A stretch of DNA of 6,539 nt from Bacteroidota bacterium (GTDB lineage Bacteria > Bacteroidota > Bacteroidia > UKL13-3), in assembly GCA_947460565.1 (NCBI GenBank), contig CANHJJ010000106.1, forward strand, positions 1-6,539, given 5' to 3'. Under the pieces are notes generated by a model. The model was given only the letters and a program-made list of their open reading frames with translations. It searched no databases and had not been told where the DNA came from. A program made the position numbers and the translations under genes. Shown piece by piece: positions 1-6,313 of the stretch. Each line of letters opens with the position of its first letter. The first letter of the stretch is position 1.

Positions 1-189
1 GATTATGTATTAAGAGCAATGGCAGTGCCTGCGGGAAAACATACTATCGAATTTAAGTTTGAGCCTAAAATCATCGTTATGGGTGAAAAAATAGCCTTGG
101 CTAGTTCCGCCATTCTGTATGGTTCTTTGATTATTATTTTAGCTTTAAGTTTCTACAAGTCAAAAAAAGAAGAATCAGCTAATCAATAA
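1..189 (+). CDS. YfhO-like integral membrane protein, C-terminal fragment
   Basis: This is the last 62 codons of a gene that begins outside the window and ends at TAA 187-189. The fragment reads DYVLRAMAVPAGKHTIEFKF near its start, followed by EPK, a hydrophobic membrane segment at about fragment residues 34-52 (ALASSAILYGSLIIILAL), and a short charged tail with KSKKEE. The VPAGKHTIEFKFEP block just before a final transmembrane helix resembles the C-terminus of the large Bacteroidota YfhO proteins, multi-pass membrane proteins of the glycosyltransferase-like GT-C type. YfhO of Bacillus is linked to lipoteichoic acid glycosylation; the substrate in Bacteroidota is unknown. The family call rests on recognising the tail only, because the catalytic part is off the window. 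A short terminator-like hairpin follows at 225-250. Confidence 0.65.
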   Translation, partial: DYVLRAMAVPAGKHTIEFKFEPKIIVMGEKIALASSAILYGSLIIILALSFYKSKKEESANQ

Positions 190-224
190 TCGGACTAAAT
201 ATTTTTTTACTTCCAAATATGAGT

Positions 225-250
225 GCCATTCTGTCAATGGCTTAATTTTT
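225..250 (+). terminator. Short hairpin plus T-rich tail after the YfhO-like gene
   Basis: GCCATT (225-230) pairs perfectly with AATGGC (236-241) across the 5-base loop CTGTC, and TTAATTTTT follows at 242-250. The stem is only 6 bp but half GC, and the tail is T-rich, so it fits a weak intrinsic terminator for the upstream gene. It ends 16 bases before the ATG at 267, which leaves little room for a promoter of the next gene. Confidence 0.5.
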
Positions 251-266
251 GGTAATTTCGTGTCAC

Positions 267-770
267 ATGAGTACTTTACATCAAATGCCAGCACATTCAC
301 GTGTTTGGGTATATGCTTCAGATAAACTTTTATCTTCAACTATTTGTGATCAAATCAAATTAGAAGTTAAGAATTTTGCATCTGAATGGATTTCTCACCA
401 AAATCCAGTTAAGGCGGAAGCAGATGTATTATTCAATACTTTTATAGTTTTTATGGTAGATGAAACCATTAATGGGGTTGGTGGCTGTAGCATTGATAAA
501 TCTTTTCAATTTGTAAAACAATTGGAAAAAAAATTAGGCCTCAATTTTTTTGATAGATTGAAAGTTCAATTATTATGGGAAGACGGAAGCGTTTCGTCAT
601 TTAATAAAGCTGAATTGCAAAGCCTTTATAATGAGGGTAAAATTATCGATACAACAAAATCCTTCAACAATACAATATCCAATAAACAAGAATTTGATTC
701 TAAATGGATCATTCCTTTAAAAGACCTTTGGATTTACAATTCAATCAAGCCTTCACAAATTAGTATTTAA
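267..770 (+). CDS. Conserved Bacteroidota protein of unknown function (often labelled 'ABC transporter ATPase')
   Basis: The product is 167 residues, soluble, with no signal peptide or membrane segment. It matches my recollection of a Bacteroidota-restricted family of about 160 residues: an N-terminal LPATSRVW-like motif (here MPAHSRVWVYAS, residues 7-18), FNTFIVFMVDE at 56-66, GCSID at 73-77 followed by an amphipathic FVKQLEKKLG helix, FFDRLKV at 94-100, and a C-terminal SKWIIPLKDLW at 145-155. Genome annotations often call this family 'ABC transporter ATPase', but there is no Walker A, ABC signature or Walker B motif, so the name is unsupported. The frame stays open upstream to TTG 249, but ATG 267 fits the family's usual length better. 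It lies 60 bases before ftsH on the same strand. No function is assigned. Confidence 0.8.
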   Translation: MSTLHQMPAHSRVWVYASDKLLSSTICDQIKLEVKNFASEWISHQNPVKAEADVLFNTFIVFMVDETINGVGGCSIDKSFQFVKQLEKKLGLNFFDRLKVQLLWEDGSVSSFNKAELQSLYNEGKIIDTTKSFNNTISNKQEFDSKWIIPLKDLWIYNSIKPSQISI

Positions 771-787
771 GATACAGAAACAATTTG

Positions 788-795
788 TAGATTTG
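788..795 (+). promoter_or_regulatory. Bacteroidota -7 promoter element upstream of ftsH
   Basis: TAGATTTG matches the Bacteroidota sigma-ABfr -7 consensus TAnnTTTG exactly. A start of transcription a few bases downstream, around 800-804, would give a leader of about 30 bases that is A-rich and lacks a Shine-Dalgarno sequence, as usual in this phylum. The -33 element is poor: about 20 bases upstream there is only TATTT (764-768) rather than TTTG. The element lies in the 60-base gap after the 267-770 gene, so ftsH probably has its own promoter, possibly in addition to read-through. Confidence 0.5.
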
Positions 796-830
796 AAACG
801 TAACAAAAATATAAATACTAAAAAATATAA

Positions 831-2918
831 ATGGCAGATAATAATATTAACTCTAACGACCTAGTGCCCGAAGAGAAGCAGAATAAAAATCGTAAACCCA
901 AAGGTCCCAATTTCCCAAAGTTCAATTTTTATTGGATTTATGGAATTGTAGCTGTGGCATTTTTGGCCATACAGTTTATGCCCCATGATGTGGCCATTAA
1001 AACTACTTGGTTTGATGTGAAAAATGATATGCTTCTAAGTCATGATGTGCAAAAAATTACGGTGGTTAATAAAGAGCGTGCAGAGATTTATCTGAAAAAA
1101 GAGGCATTGAAGAATGAAAAATACAAAGGACTTAAAGACCGCGGTATTTTTGGAGACGAGATAGGTCCTCATTATTATTTCGAAATTGGAGATGTTCAGC
1201 AATTTGCCGATGATTTGCGAGAAGCAGAAAAGACATTTCCTGAAAATGAAAGGGTTTCCGTGGAGTATATTACCCAAAGAAATTATTTCAGCGATATTTT
1301 AATAAGTATCTTACCTTTTGTATTATTGATTGGGGTTTGGATGTTCTTCATGCGCAGAATGGGCGGTGGTTCAGGTGGGTCTGGAGGAGGACAAATATTT
1401 AACATAGGTAAGTCAAGAGCTCAATTGTTCGATAAAGAAGCCAATGTGAAAATTACTTTCAAAGATGTAGCAGGATTAGATGAAGCCAAAGTGGAAGTAA
1501 TGGAGATAGTGGACTTTCTTAAAAACCCTAAAAAATATACTACCCTAGGAGGTAAAATACCTAAAGGTGCTTTATTAATTGGCCCTCCAGGTACTGGAAA
1601 AACATTGCTAGCAAAGGCAGTTGCAGGTGAAGCGGGTGTTCCTTTCTTTTCTTTGTCAGGTTCTGATTTTGTAGAGATGTTCGTGGGAGTTGGTGCTAGC
1701 CGTGTGCGTGATTTGTTCCGTCAGGCAAAAGAAAAAGCCCCATGTATAATCTTTATTGACGAAATTGATGCTGTTGGACGTGCTCGTGGAAAAGGTGCCA
1801 TACAAGGAGGCAATGATGAAAGAGAAAATACATTAAATCAATTATTGACTGAAATGGATGGATTTGCTACCGATATCGGAGTAATTATCCTTGCGGCTAC
1901 AAATAGACCAGATATTTTAGATTCTGCATTGATGCGTCCAGGAAGGTTTGATCGACAAATTTCTATTGATAAGCCAGATTTGAAAGGACGTGCAGCTATT
2001 TTCAAAGTGCATTTAAAGCCTATCAAAACTGATGAAGGCTCGGTAGATGAGAAAAAATTAGCTACTCAAACGGCTGGGTTTGCAGGTGCCGAGATTATGA
2101 ATGTTTGTAATGAAGCAGCCTTAATTGCAGCCCGTAAGAATAAAGACAAAGTTGATATGCAGGATTTTCAGGATGCTATTGACCGCGTGATAGGTGGATT
2201 GGAAAAGAAGAATAAAATTATTTCACCAGAGGAAAAAGAAATTATTGCTTACCATGAAAGTGGTCATGCCATTGCAGGTTGGTTCTTAGAACATGTTGAC
2301 CCATTGGTTAAAGTATCAATTGTGCCTAGGGGTGTTGCAGCACTTGGTTATGCTCAATATTTACCCAAAGACCAGTACTTGTATACCATTGAGCAGTTAA
2401 CCAATATGATGATGATGACGCTTGGCGGTAGAGTAGCAGAGGATATTATTTTTGGTAGAATTTCTACAGGTGCACAAAACGATTTGGAGCGCGTGACCCG
2501 TATGAGTTATGCAATGGTTACCATCTATGGTATGAATGCAAAAGTAGGTAATGTTAGTTTTAATGATCCCAATAACGAATATGGTTTTACTAAACCATAT
2601 AGCGATAAAACGGCCGAAATGATTGACAATGAAGTTAGATTATTCATTGAAAATTGTTACCAAAAAACAAAGCAACTTTTAACCGAGAAACGCGATTTGC
2701 TGGAGAAATTAGCTCAGATTTTACTTAAAAAAGAAATCCTTTTCCAACAAGATTTAGAAGAAATATTAGGCAAACGCCCCTATGAAATAAAGAACCATGA
2801 GGTTGCTGGTATGGAAGAGCAGTACAGATTAGAAGAGGAAGCTAAAATGGCTGAATCTAAAGTGCTATCAGAAACCCAAGAAGCAGTAACCAATACTGAC
2901 ATCGACATTGCTACTTAA
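831..2918 (+). CDS. ftsH: ATP-dependent zinc metalloprotease FtsH
   Basis: FtsH is a membrane-anchored hexameric AAA+ protease that extracts and degrades misfolded membrane proteins and some regulators; in E. coli it degrades LpxC and sigma-32. The product has 695 residues against 644 in E. coli, the excess lying in the N-terminal extension and the charged C-terminal tail. Order: basic cytoplasmic N-terminus; transmembrane helix about 33-50; periplasmic domain about 51-152; second helix about 153-174; glycine-rich linker 178-187; AAA+ module with Walker A GPPGTGKT (251-258), pore loop FVG (284-286), Walker B IIFIDE (306-311) and second region of homology with arginine fingers R369 and R372; peptidase with HESGH (475-479) and third zinc ligand D551. 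All catalytic residues are present. The start is ATG 831 behind an A-rich leader. A strong terminator follows, so it is probably transcribed largely by itself. Confidence 0.98.
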   Translation: MADNNINSNDLVPEEKQNKNRKPKGPNFPKFNFYWIYGIVAVAFLAIQFMPHDVAIKTTWFDVKNDMLLSHDVQKITVVNKERAEIYLKKEALKNEKYKGLKDRGIFGDEIGPHYYFEIGDVQQFADDLREAEKTFPENERVSVEYITQRNYFSDILISILPFVLLIGVWMFFMRRMGGGSGGSGGGQIFNIGKSRAQLFDKEANVKITFKDVAGLDEAKVEVMEIVDFLKNPKKYTTLGGKIPKGALLIGPPGTGKTLLAKAVAGEAGVPFFSLSGSDFVEMFVGVGASRVRDLFRQAKEKAPCIIFIDEIDAVGRARGKGAIQGGNDERENTLNQLLTEMDGFATDIGVIILAATNRPDILDSALMRPGRFDRQISIDKPDLKGRAAIFKVHLKPIKTDEGSVDEKKLATQTAGFAGAEIMNVCNEAALIAARKNKDKVDMQDFQDAIDRVIGGLEKKNKIISPEEKEIIAYHESGHAIAGWFLEHVDPLVKVSIVPRGVAALGYAQYLPKDQYLYTIEQLTNMMMMTLGGRVAEDIIFGRISTGAQNDLERVTRMSYAMVTIYGMNAKVGNVSFNDPNNEYGFTKPYSDKTAEMIDNEVRLFIENCYQKTKQLLTEKRDLLEKLAQILLKKEILFQQDLEEILGKRPYEIKNHEVAGMEEQYRLEEEAKMAESKVLSETQEAVTNTDIDIAT

Positions 2919-2937
2919 ATAGTAAATTTTAATATTT

Positions 2938-2983
2938 AGCCATAGATTACAAATCATTTTGTAATCTATGGCTTTCTTTTTTA
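2938..2983 (+). terminator. Strong intrinsic terminator of ftsH
   Basis: A perfect 16-bp stem is formed by AGCCATAGATTACAAA (2938-2953) and its reverse complement at 2958-2973, with the 4-base loop TCAT. A T-rich tail (TTCTTTTTT, 2974-2982) follows. It starts 19 bases after the ftsH stop. The stem is strong enough that little transcription should pass into the next gene, whose GTG lies only 13 bases after the tail. Confidence 0.9.
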
Positions 2984-2989
2984 ACTTGC
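2958..2989 (+). promoter_or_regulatory. Possible promoter of the LUD-lpxH cluster, embedded in the ftsH terminator
   Basis: TTTG at 2958-2961, the start of the terminator's right arm, is followed after 20 bases by TAACTTGC at 2982-2989. These approximate the Bacteroidota -33 (TTTG) and -7 (TAnnTTTG) elements at the usual spacing; the -7 box keeps TAnnTT but loses the final TG register. A start a few bases downstream would fall at or next to GTG 2996, giving a leaderless mRNA. Both the promoter and the leaderless reading are inferences. Confidence 0.3.
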
Positions 2990-2995
2990 GATTAA

Positions 2996-3670
2996 GTGGA
3001 TCAAATAACTAGCAAAGAAAAGATACTTAAAAAAGTAAGGCTTGCATTAAATTTTAAGCAGAAAAACCCTTATTTAAAAATTGATTTAGAAAGCAATGTA
3101 TTCGCTCCTTTGCCTAATAATGAAAGTTTAGTAGAGAGTTTTGCTCGCAATTTTACCAGTCATGATGGATTGTTTATTGCTTGTGATAATCAGTTTGATT
3201 TTATTGATAAACTCCTTACGCTTATAGAGCAGCGTAGATGGAAGTTTATGTTTTGTTGGGAAGATGATTTGCAAAAAAAATTGAAAGATGTAACTATTCC
3301 ATTTGTTGAGCGTAAAGAGCAATTAGAGAAAATACAAGCTTCCATTACTAGCTGCGAGGCTGCTATCGCTCGTTCTGGCTCTGTGTTGGTTAGTTCTGCT
3401 AAAAATTCGCGTGTGCTTACTATTTGGCCTCCCGTTCACATTGTTGTGGCCTATAAATCCCAAGTGGTGTCTGATGTAAAAGATGCCTTTACCATTATTC
3501 GAAATAATTATGGTAGAAACAGTCCTTCTATGCTAAGTTTTGTGGCAGGTCCTAGCCGAACAACTGATATTCCAACAGATAGACCAATTGAAGAAAGCAA
3601 TGTTGTTATTGGAGCGCAAGGACCAAATGAGATGATTTTGTTTTTAATTGACGATAGTAAAAAAGGCTAA
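2996..3670 (+). CDS. LUD-domain protein, LutC/YkgG-like
   Basis: The 224-residue soluble protein carries the LUD domain found in LutC/YkgG. Visible family features are the N-terminal SKEKILKKVRLAL helix (6-18), ITSCEAAIARSGSVLVSSA (117-135), where LutC proteins typically have a TGT(I/L)V-type strand, WPPVHIVV (144-151), AGPSRTTDI (184-192) and the C-terminal VVIGAQGPNEMILFLIDD (203-220). In Bacillus LutC acts with LutA and LutB in lactate oxidation, but neither partner is present here, so a lactate role is not supported; stand-alone LUD proteins beside ftsH are common in Bacteroidota as I recall. The start is GTG 2996: TAA lies directly upstream in frame, no ATG occurs in the first 80 codons, and homologues begin with a similar SREKIL-like stretch. 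It is followed after one base by the likely lpxH start, so the two are probably co-transcribed. Confidence 0.87.
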   Translation: MDQITSKEKILKKVRLALNFKQKNPYLKIDLESNVFAPLPNNESLVESFARNFTSHDGLFIACDNQFDFIDKLLTLIEQRRWKFMFCWEDDLQKKLKDVTIPFVERKEQLEKIQASITSCEAAIARSGSVLVSSAKNSRVLTIWPPVHIVVAYKSQVVSDVKDAFTIIRNNYGRNSPSMLSFVAGPSRTTDIPTDRPIEESNVVIGAQGPNEMILFLIDDSKKG

Positions 3671-3671
3671 T

Positions 3672-4424
3672 TTGACTGCATCTGCTAAACATATTTATTT
3701 CGCTTCTGATTTTCATTTAGGCATTCCTGATAAAGTAATTAGTCTAGATCGTGAGAAGCTTATTATTAGGTGGTTAGAAAGCATTAAAAGTAGTTGTGCT
3801 GAACTTTATATTGTTGGAGACATTTTTGATTTCTGGTTTGAGTTTAAAACTGTCGTACCTAAAGGGTTCGTTCGTATTCAAGCAAAGTTTGCAGAATTTG
3901 TTGATACTGGAATTCCTGTCTATTTTTTTCATGGTAATCATGATTTATGGCAATTTGGATATTTTGAAGAAGAGTTAGGAGTTAAGGTCTTATCGAAGCC
4001 AATTATCAAAGAGTTCTCGGGTAAGAAATTTTATATTGGTCATGGTGATGGTCTTGGTCCCAATCAATGGAAATTTAAATTTATTTTGGGTGTCTATCGC
4101 AATTATTTTTTTCAGCGATTGTTTGCTTTTGTGCACCCTAACATTGGGATAGGTACTGCAAATTGGTTTAGTCAAAAAAGCAAAAAGAAAACCTTCGATG
4201 GCAACTTTACTTTTTATGAAGAAAAAGAACATCTGATTCAACATTGTCGATCGGTATTAGAGCTCGATAATATTGATTACTTTGTTTTTGGCCATAGGCA
4301 TCTACCTTTAATTTATGACCTAAATTCACATTCAAAATATATCAATTTAGGGGACTGGATAGGATACAACTCATACGCAGTTTTTGATGGGAATACAATG
4401 GAATTAAAAACCTTTGAAGGATGA
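3672..4424 (+). CDS. lpxH: UDP-2,3-diacylglucosamine diphosphatase, LpxH-like
   Basis: LpxH hydrolyses UDP-2,3-diacylglucosamine to lipid X and UMP, the fourth step of lipid A synthesis, at the inner face of the cytoplasmic membrane. The 250-residue product is close to the E. coli enzyme (240) and shows the whole calcineurin-like metallophosphatase set: DFHLG (13-17), GDIFDFW (49-55), GNHD (88-91), GHGD (123-126) and GHRH (207-210), supplying the two-metal ligands. A basic and aromatic stretch about 132-174 fits the membrane-facing cap. There is no ATG near the start. TTG 3672 is preferred because it has an AAAGG at 3662-3666 about five bases before it and gives a short lead into KHIYFASDFHLG; TTG 3648, overlapping the LUD gene by 23 bases, is the alternative and adds eight residues. 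The stop overlaps the next gene's ATG. A related family member with another pyrophosphate substrate is possible. Confidence 0.88.
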   Translation: MTASAKHIYFASDFHLGIPDKVISLDREKLIIRWLESIKSSCAELYIVGDIFDFWFEFKTVVPKGFVRIQAKFAEFVDTGIPVYFFHGNHDLWQFGYFEEELGVKVLSKPIIKEFSGKKFYIGHGDGLGPNQWKFKFILGVYRNYFFQRLFAFVHPNIGIGTANWFSQKSKKKTFDGNFTFYEEKEHLIQHCRSVLELDNIDYFVFGHRHLPLIYDLNSHSKYINLGDWIGYNSYAVFDGNTMELKTFEG

Positions 4425-5284
4425 GAGTCTTTGGAATCATCGATTATTTTCACTTACTAGTCAGAAGCCTTTTCCATTTGAGATTGACTATATTCAGCAC
4501 ATTCTTATTACTATTAACTACTAATTTTTCGATAGGTCAAACTAGTACTTTTAAATTAATTGCAAGCATTGGTATTGATGCTAAGGAAATTCAGACAGAC
4601 CGGATGGGCAATTTATATGTGATATCAAAGACCAACCAACTTTATAAATATAGTTCAGTCGGAAAATTGCTAAGCACCCTCAATTACAATTACTCTGGAA
4701 ATATTACCTCGCTTGATGTAAGTAACCCTTTAGAATTATATGTGTTTTATAGGGAGTTAAACAGCATAGTTTTTTTGGATAATAACCTTGCTTTTCGCGG
4801 GGATATTAATTTGAGTAATTATAGTATCGGTCAAGCCTCAAGCATAGCTCGAAGCTACGACAATGGTCTTTGGGTTTTTGATGTGGCGGATCTACAAATA
4901 AAGAAGTTAAGTAAAGATGGTTCCACAACATTGCAAAGTGCCAATGTTAGGCAATTTACGCAAGCTAATTCCATTATGCCTACTTTTATGTATGATAATA
5001 ATGATAGGTTATATGTAAATGACTCAGCTCTTGGTATTATGGTGTTTGATGTGTTTACCAATTTCATCAAAACTATTCCCCTAAAAGGGATTGCTGATTT
5101 CAAGATATTAGGGGATGATTTATTTTACTGTAAAAACAAGGTCCTATACGCCTATAACCTAAAGGGTCTTTTGCAAAAGTCTATTCAGCTGCCTGATAGT
5201 CTTACAATTTCTGATTGTAGTATAGAGAAAGATAGATTATATCTTCTGAAAGATTATTTTGTTGAGATTTATGATATCAAATAA
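4421..5284 (+). CDS. Secreted beta-propeller-like protein, function unknown
   Basis: The 287-residue product starts with a hydrophobic segment (about 22-33, LTIFSTFLLLLT) ending in NFSIGQ, which looks like a signal peptide cleaved near residue 40; no lipobox cysteine is visible, so a periplasmic or secreted protein is expected. The mature part contains about six degenerate repeats with a D/N-x-L-Y/W-V core followed by a strand and a turn: about 60-86 (GNLYVIS), 102-129 (LELYVFY), 145-171 (NGLWVFD), 192-219 (DRLYVND), 230-255 (DDLFYCK) and 268-287 (DRLYLLK). This pattern suggests a six-bladed propeller of the NHL/SMP-30-like kind. No catalytic motif is recognised. The ATG overlaps the lpxH stop as ATGA, suggesting translational coupling. 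The n-region is long; TTG 4478 would give a more compact 21-residue signal peptide and is an alternative start. Confidence 0.8.
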   Translation: MRVFGIIDYFHLLVRSLFHLRLTIFSTFLLLLTTNFSIGQTSTFKLIASIGIDAKEIQTDRMGNLYVISKTNQLYKYSSVGKLLSTLNYNYSGNITSLDVSNPLELYVFYRELNSIVFLDNNLAFRGDINLSNYSIGQASSIARSYDNGLWVFDVADLQIKKLSKDGSTTLQSANVRQFTQANSIMPTFMYDNNDRLYVNDSALGIMVFDVFTNFIKTIPLKGIADFKILGDDLFYCKNKVLYAYNLKGLLQKSIQLPDSLTISDCSIEKDRLYLLKDYFVEIYDIK

Positions 5285-5314
5285 TTTTAATTGATAAACC
5301 TTCCTTAATAAAAC

Positions 5315-5349
5315 AAAGAAGCCCAAAACAATCTGTTTTGGGCTTCTTT
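5315..5349. terminator. Bidirectional terminator between the propeller gene and tsf
   Basis: AAAGAAGCCCAAAACA (5315-5330) pairs perfectly over 16 bp with 5334-5349, across the 3-base loop ATC. On the plus strand the hairpin ends in CTTCTTTAATT; on the minus strand it ends in CTTTGTTTTATTAA. It sits in the 83-base gap between two convergent genes, 30 bases after the plus-strand stop and 18 bases past the tsf stop, so it can serve both. Confidence 0.9.
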
Positions 5350-5367
5350 AATTAAATATTTAGGGAA

Positions 5368-6198
5368 TTACCCTAAAGCTACTCTTTTGAAAGCTTTTAC
5401 AGTTAATCCTTTTTCAACACCATCTAACATTTGTGAAACAGTTTTGCTGCCGTCTTTCACAAAATCTTGGTTCAATAAAGTTGATTCTTTGTAAAATTTA
5501 CCCAATTTACCTTGAGCAATTTTTTCAACCATGTTTTCTGGTTTTCCTTCTGCACGAATTTGCTCTTTTGCAATTTCTAATTCGCGTTCTATAGTCGTAG
5601 CATCTACACCATCTTTGTCAATAGCAACAGGGTTCAGCGCTGCAATTTGCATGGCTACGTCTTTACCAGCTACAAAATTATTTTCGCTAGGAGCGGCATT
5701 TAATGATACCAATACACCTAAACGGTTAGCGCCATGTATATAGGCAACAACATTGTCTCCTTCTACCAATTCGTATTTAACAACGTCAATTTTCTCACCT
5801 ATTTTACCAACTTGCTCAATTAGTTTATCGGATAATGGAAGACCATCTAATTGAATAGCTTTTAAAGCTTCTGCAGATTCTGGTTTATTTGCCAAAGCTA
5901 AGTCTGCTATTTGGTTAGCAAATTTTACGAAATCTTCGTTTTTTGCAACGAAATCAGTTTCGCAGCTTAATTGTATAATTACACCATATTTTTTATCAGC
6001 TGAAGTTTTTGCTATTACGGCACCTTCTTTAGCTTCTCTATCTGCGCGCGCTGCTGATACTTTAGCGCCTTTTTTTCTTAAATAGTCAATGGCTGCTTCA
6101 AAATCTCCGTTGCTTTCAGTCAATGCTTTTTTGCAATCCATCATACCTGCACCAGTTAATTGGCGAAGTTTATTTACGTCTGCTGCTGTTATGCTCAT
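5368..6198 (-). CDS. tsf: Translation elongation factor Ts
   Basis: EF-Ts is the guanine nucleotide exchange factor that releases GDP from EF-Tu in the cytoplasm. The product has 276 residues (E. coli 283). The N-terminal UBA-like domain carries the signature LRQLTGAGMMDCKKAL (11-26); the core has the EF-Tu-contacting TDFVAKNEDF (81-90); and the second core subdomain includes YIHGANRLGVLV (153-164). The C-terminal part contains GKPENMVEKIAQGKLGKFYK (218-237) and LLNQDFVKD (241-249), typical of the short coiled-coil/C-terminal module. All signatures are intact. The start is ATG at 6198-6196, eight bases after a T-run on the plus strand, with an A-rich leader and no Shine-Dalgarno sequence. It lies downstream of rpsB in the usual bacterial order, separated by a terminator-like hairpin. 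Confidence 0.98.
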   Translation of the reverse strand: MSITAADVNKLRQLTGAGMMDCKKALTESNGDFEAAIDYLRKKGAKVSAARADREAKEGAVIAKTSADKKYGVIIQLSCETDFVAKNEDFVKFANQIADLALANKPESAEALKAIQLDGLPLSDKLIEQVGKIGEKIDVVKYELVEGDNVVAYIHGANRLGVLVSLNAAPSENNFVAGKDVAMQIAALNPVAIDKDGVDATTIERELEIAKEQIRAEGKPENMVEKIAQGKLGKFYKESTLLNQDFVKDGSKTVSQMLDGVEKGLTVKAFKRVALG

Positions 6199-6234
6199 GT
6201 TATTTTTTTGTTATTTGTTGTTTATTGATGTTGT

Positions 6235-6288
6235 ATTAAAAAAAAGAGAACTTGAAAGTTTACGGAATGTAATTTTCAAATTCTCTTT
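6235..6288 (-). terminator. Terminator-like hairpin with T-run in the rpsB-tsf gap
   Basis: Read on the minus strand, AAAGAGAA (6288-6281) pairs with TTCTCTTT (6250-6243). The stem continues through a G-U pair, six more pairs (6279-6274 with 6257-6252), a small internal mismatch and four pairs (TTAC with GTAA), closing a loop of five bases (6268-6264). The run of T continues to 6238, eight bases in all. The hairpin begins 25 bases after the rpsB stop and ends about 40 bases before the tsf ATG. It could be a partial terminator, an attenuator, or an RNA stability or processing hairpin protecting the rpsB 3' end. Confidence 0.7.
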
Positions 6289-6313
6289 ATATCAAACTGT
6301 AAATTCGTAGTAA

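Noticed and set aside
190..266. Riboswitch or small RNA before the 267-770 gene
   Set aside because: Only one 6-bp hairpin with a T-tail is present, better explained as a terminator; there is no room for an aptamer.
1035..1277. Antisense open frame of 80 codons inside ftsH
   Set aside because: It lies wholly opposite the conserved ftsH coding sequence, has no recognisable features and is explained as a shadow frame.
1362..1392. Glycine/serine-rich codon repeat in ftsH
   Set aside because: Matches the flexible linker normally found between the second membrane helix and the AAA+ domain.
2406..2417. Run of four ATG codons in ftsH (MMMM, residues 526-529)
   Set aside because: A short in-frame triplet run where FtsH relatives have a Met-rich helix before TLGGR; too short to suggest phase variation.
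3990..4244. Antisense open frame inside lpxH
   Set aside because: Opposite well-conserved metallophosphatase codons, low-complexity translation, no start context.
6089..6310. Plus-strand open frame of 73 codons across the tsf start and the rpsB-tsf gap
   Set aside because: Mostly antisense to the conserved EF-Ts N-terminus; its end runs through the hairpin, and the hydrophobic stretch comes from T-rich leader DNA.
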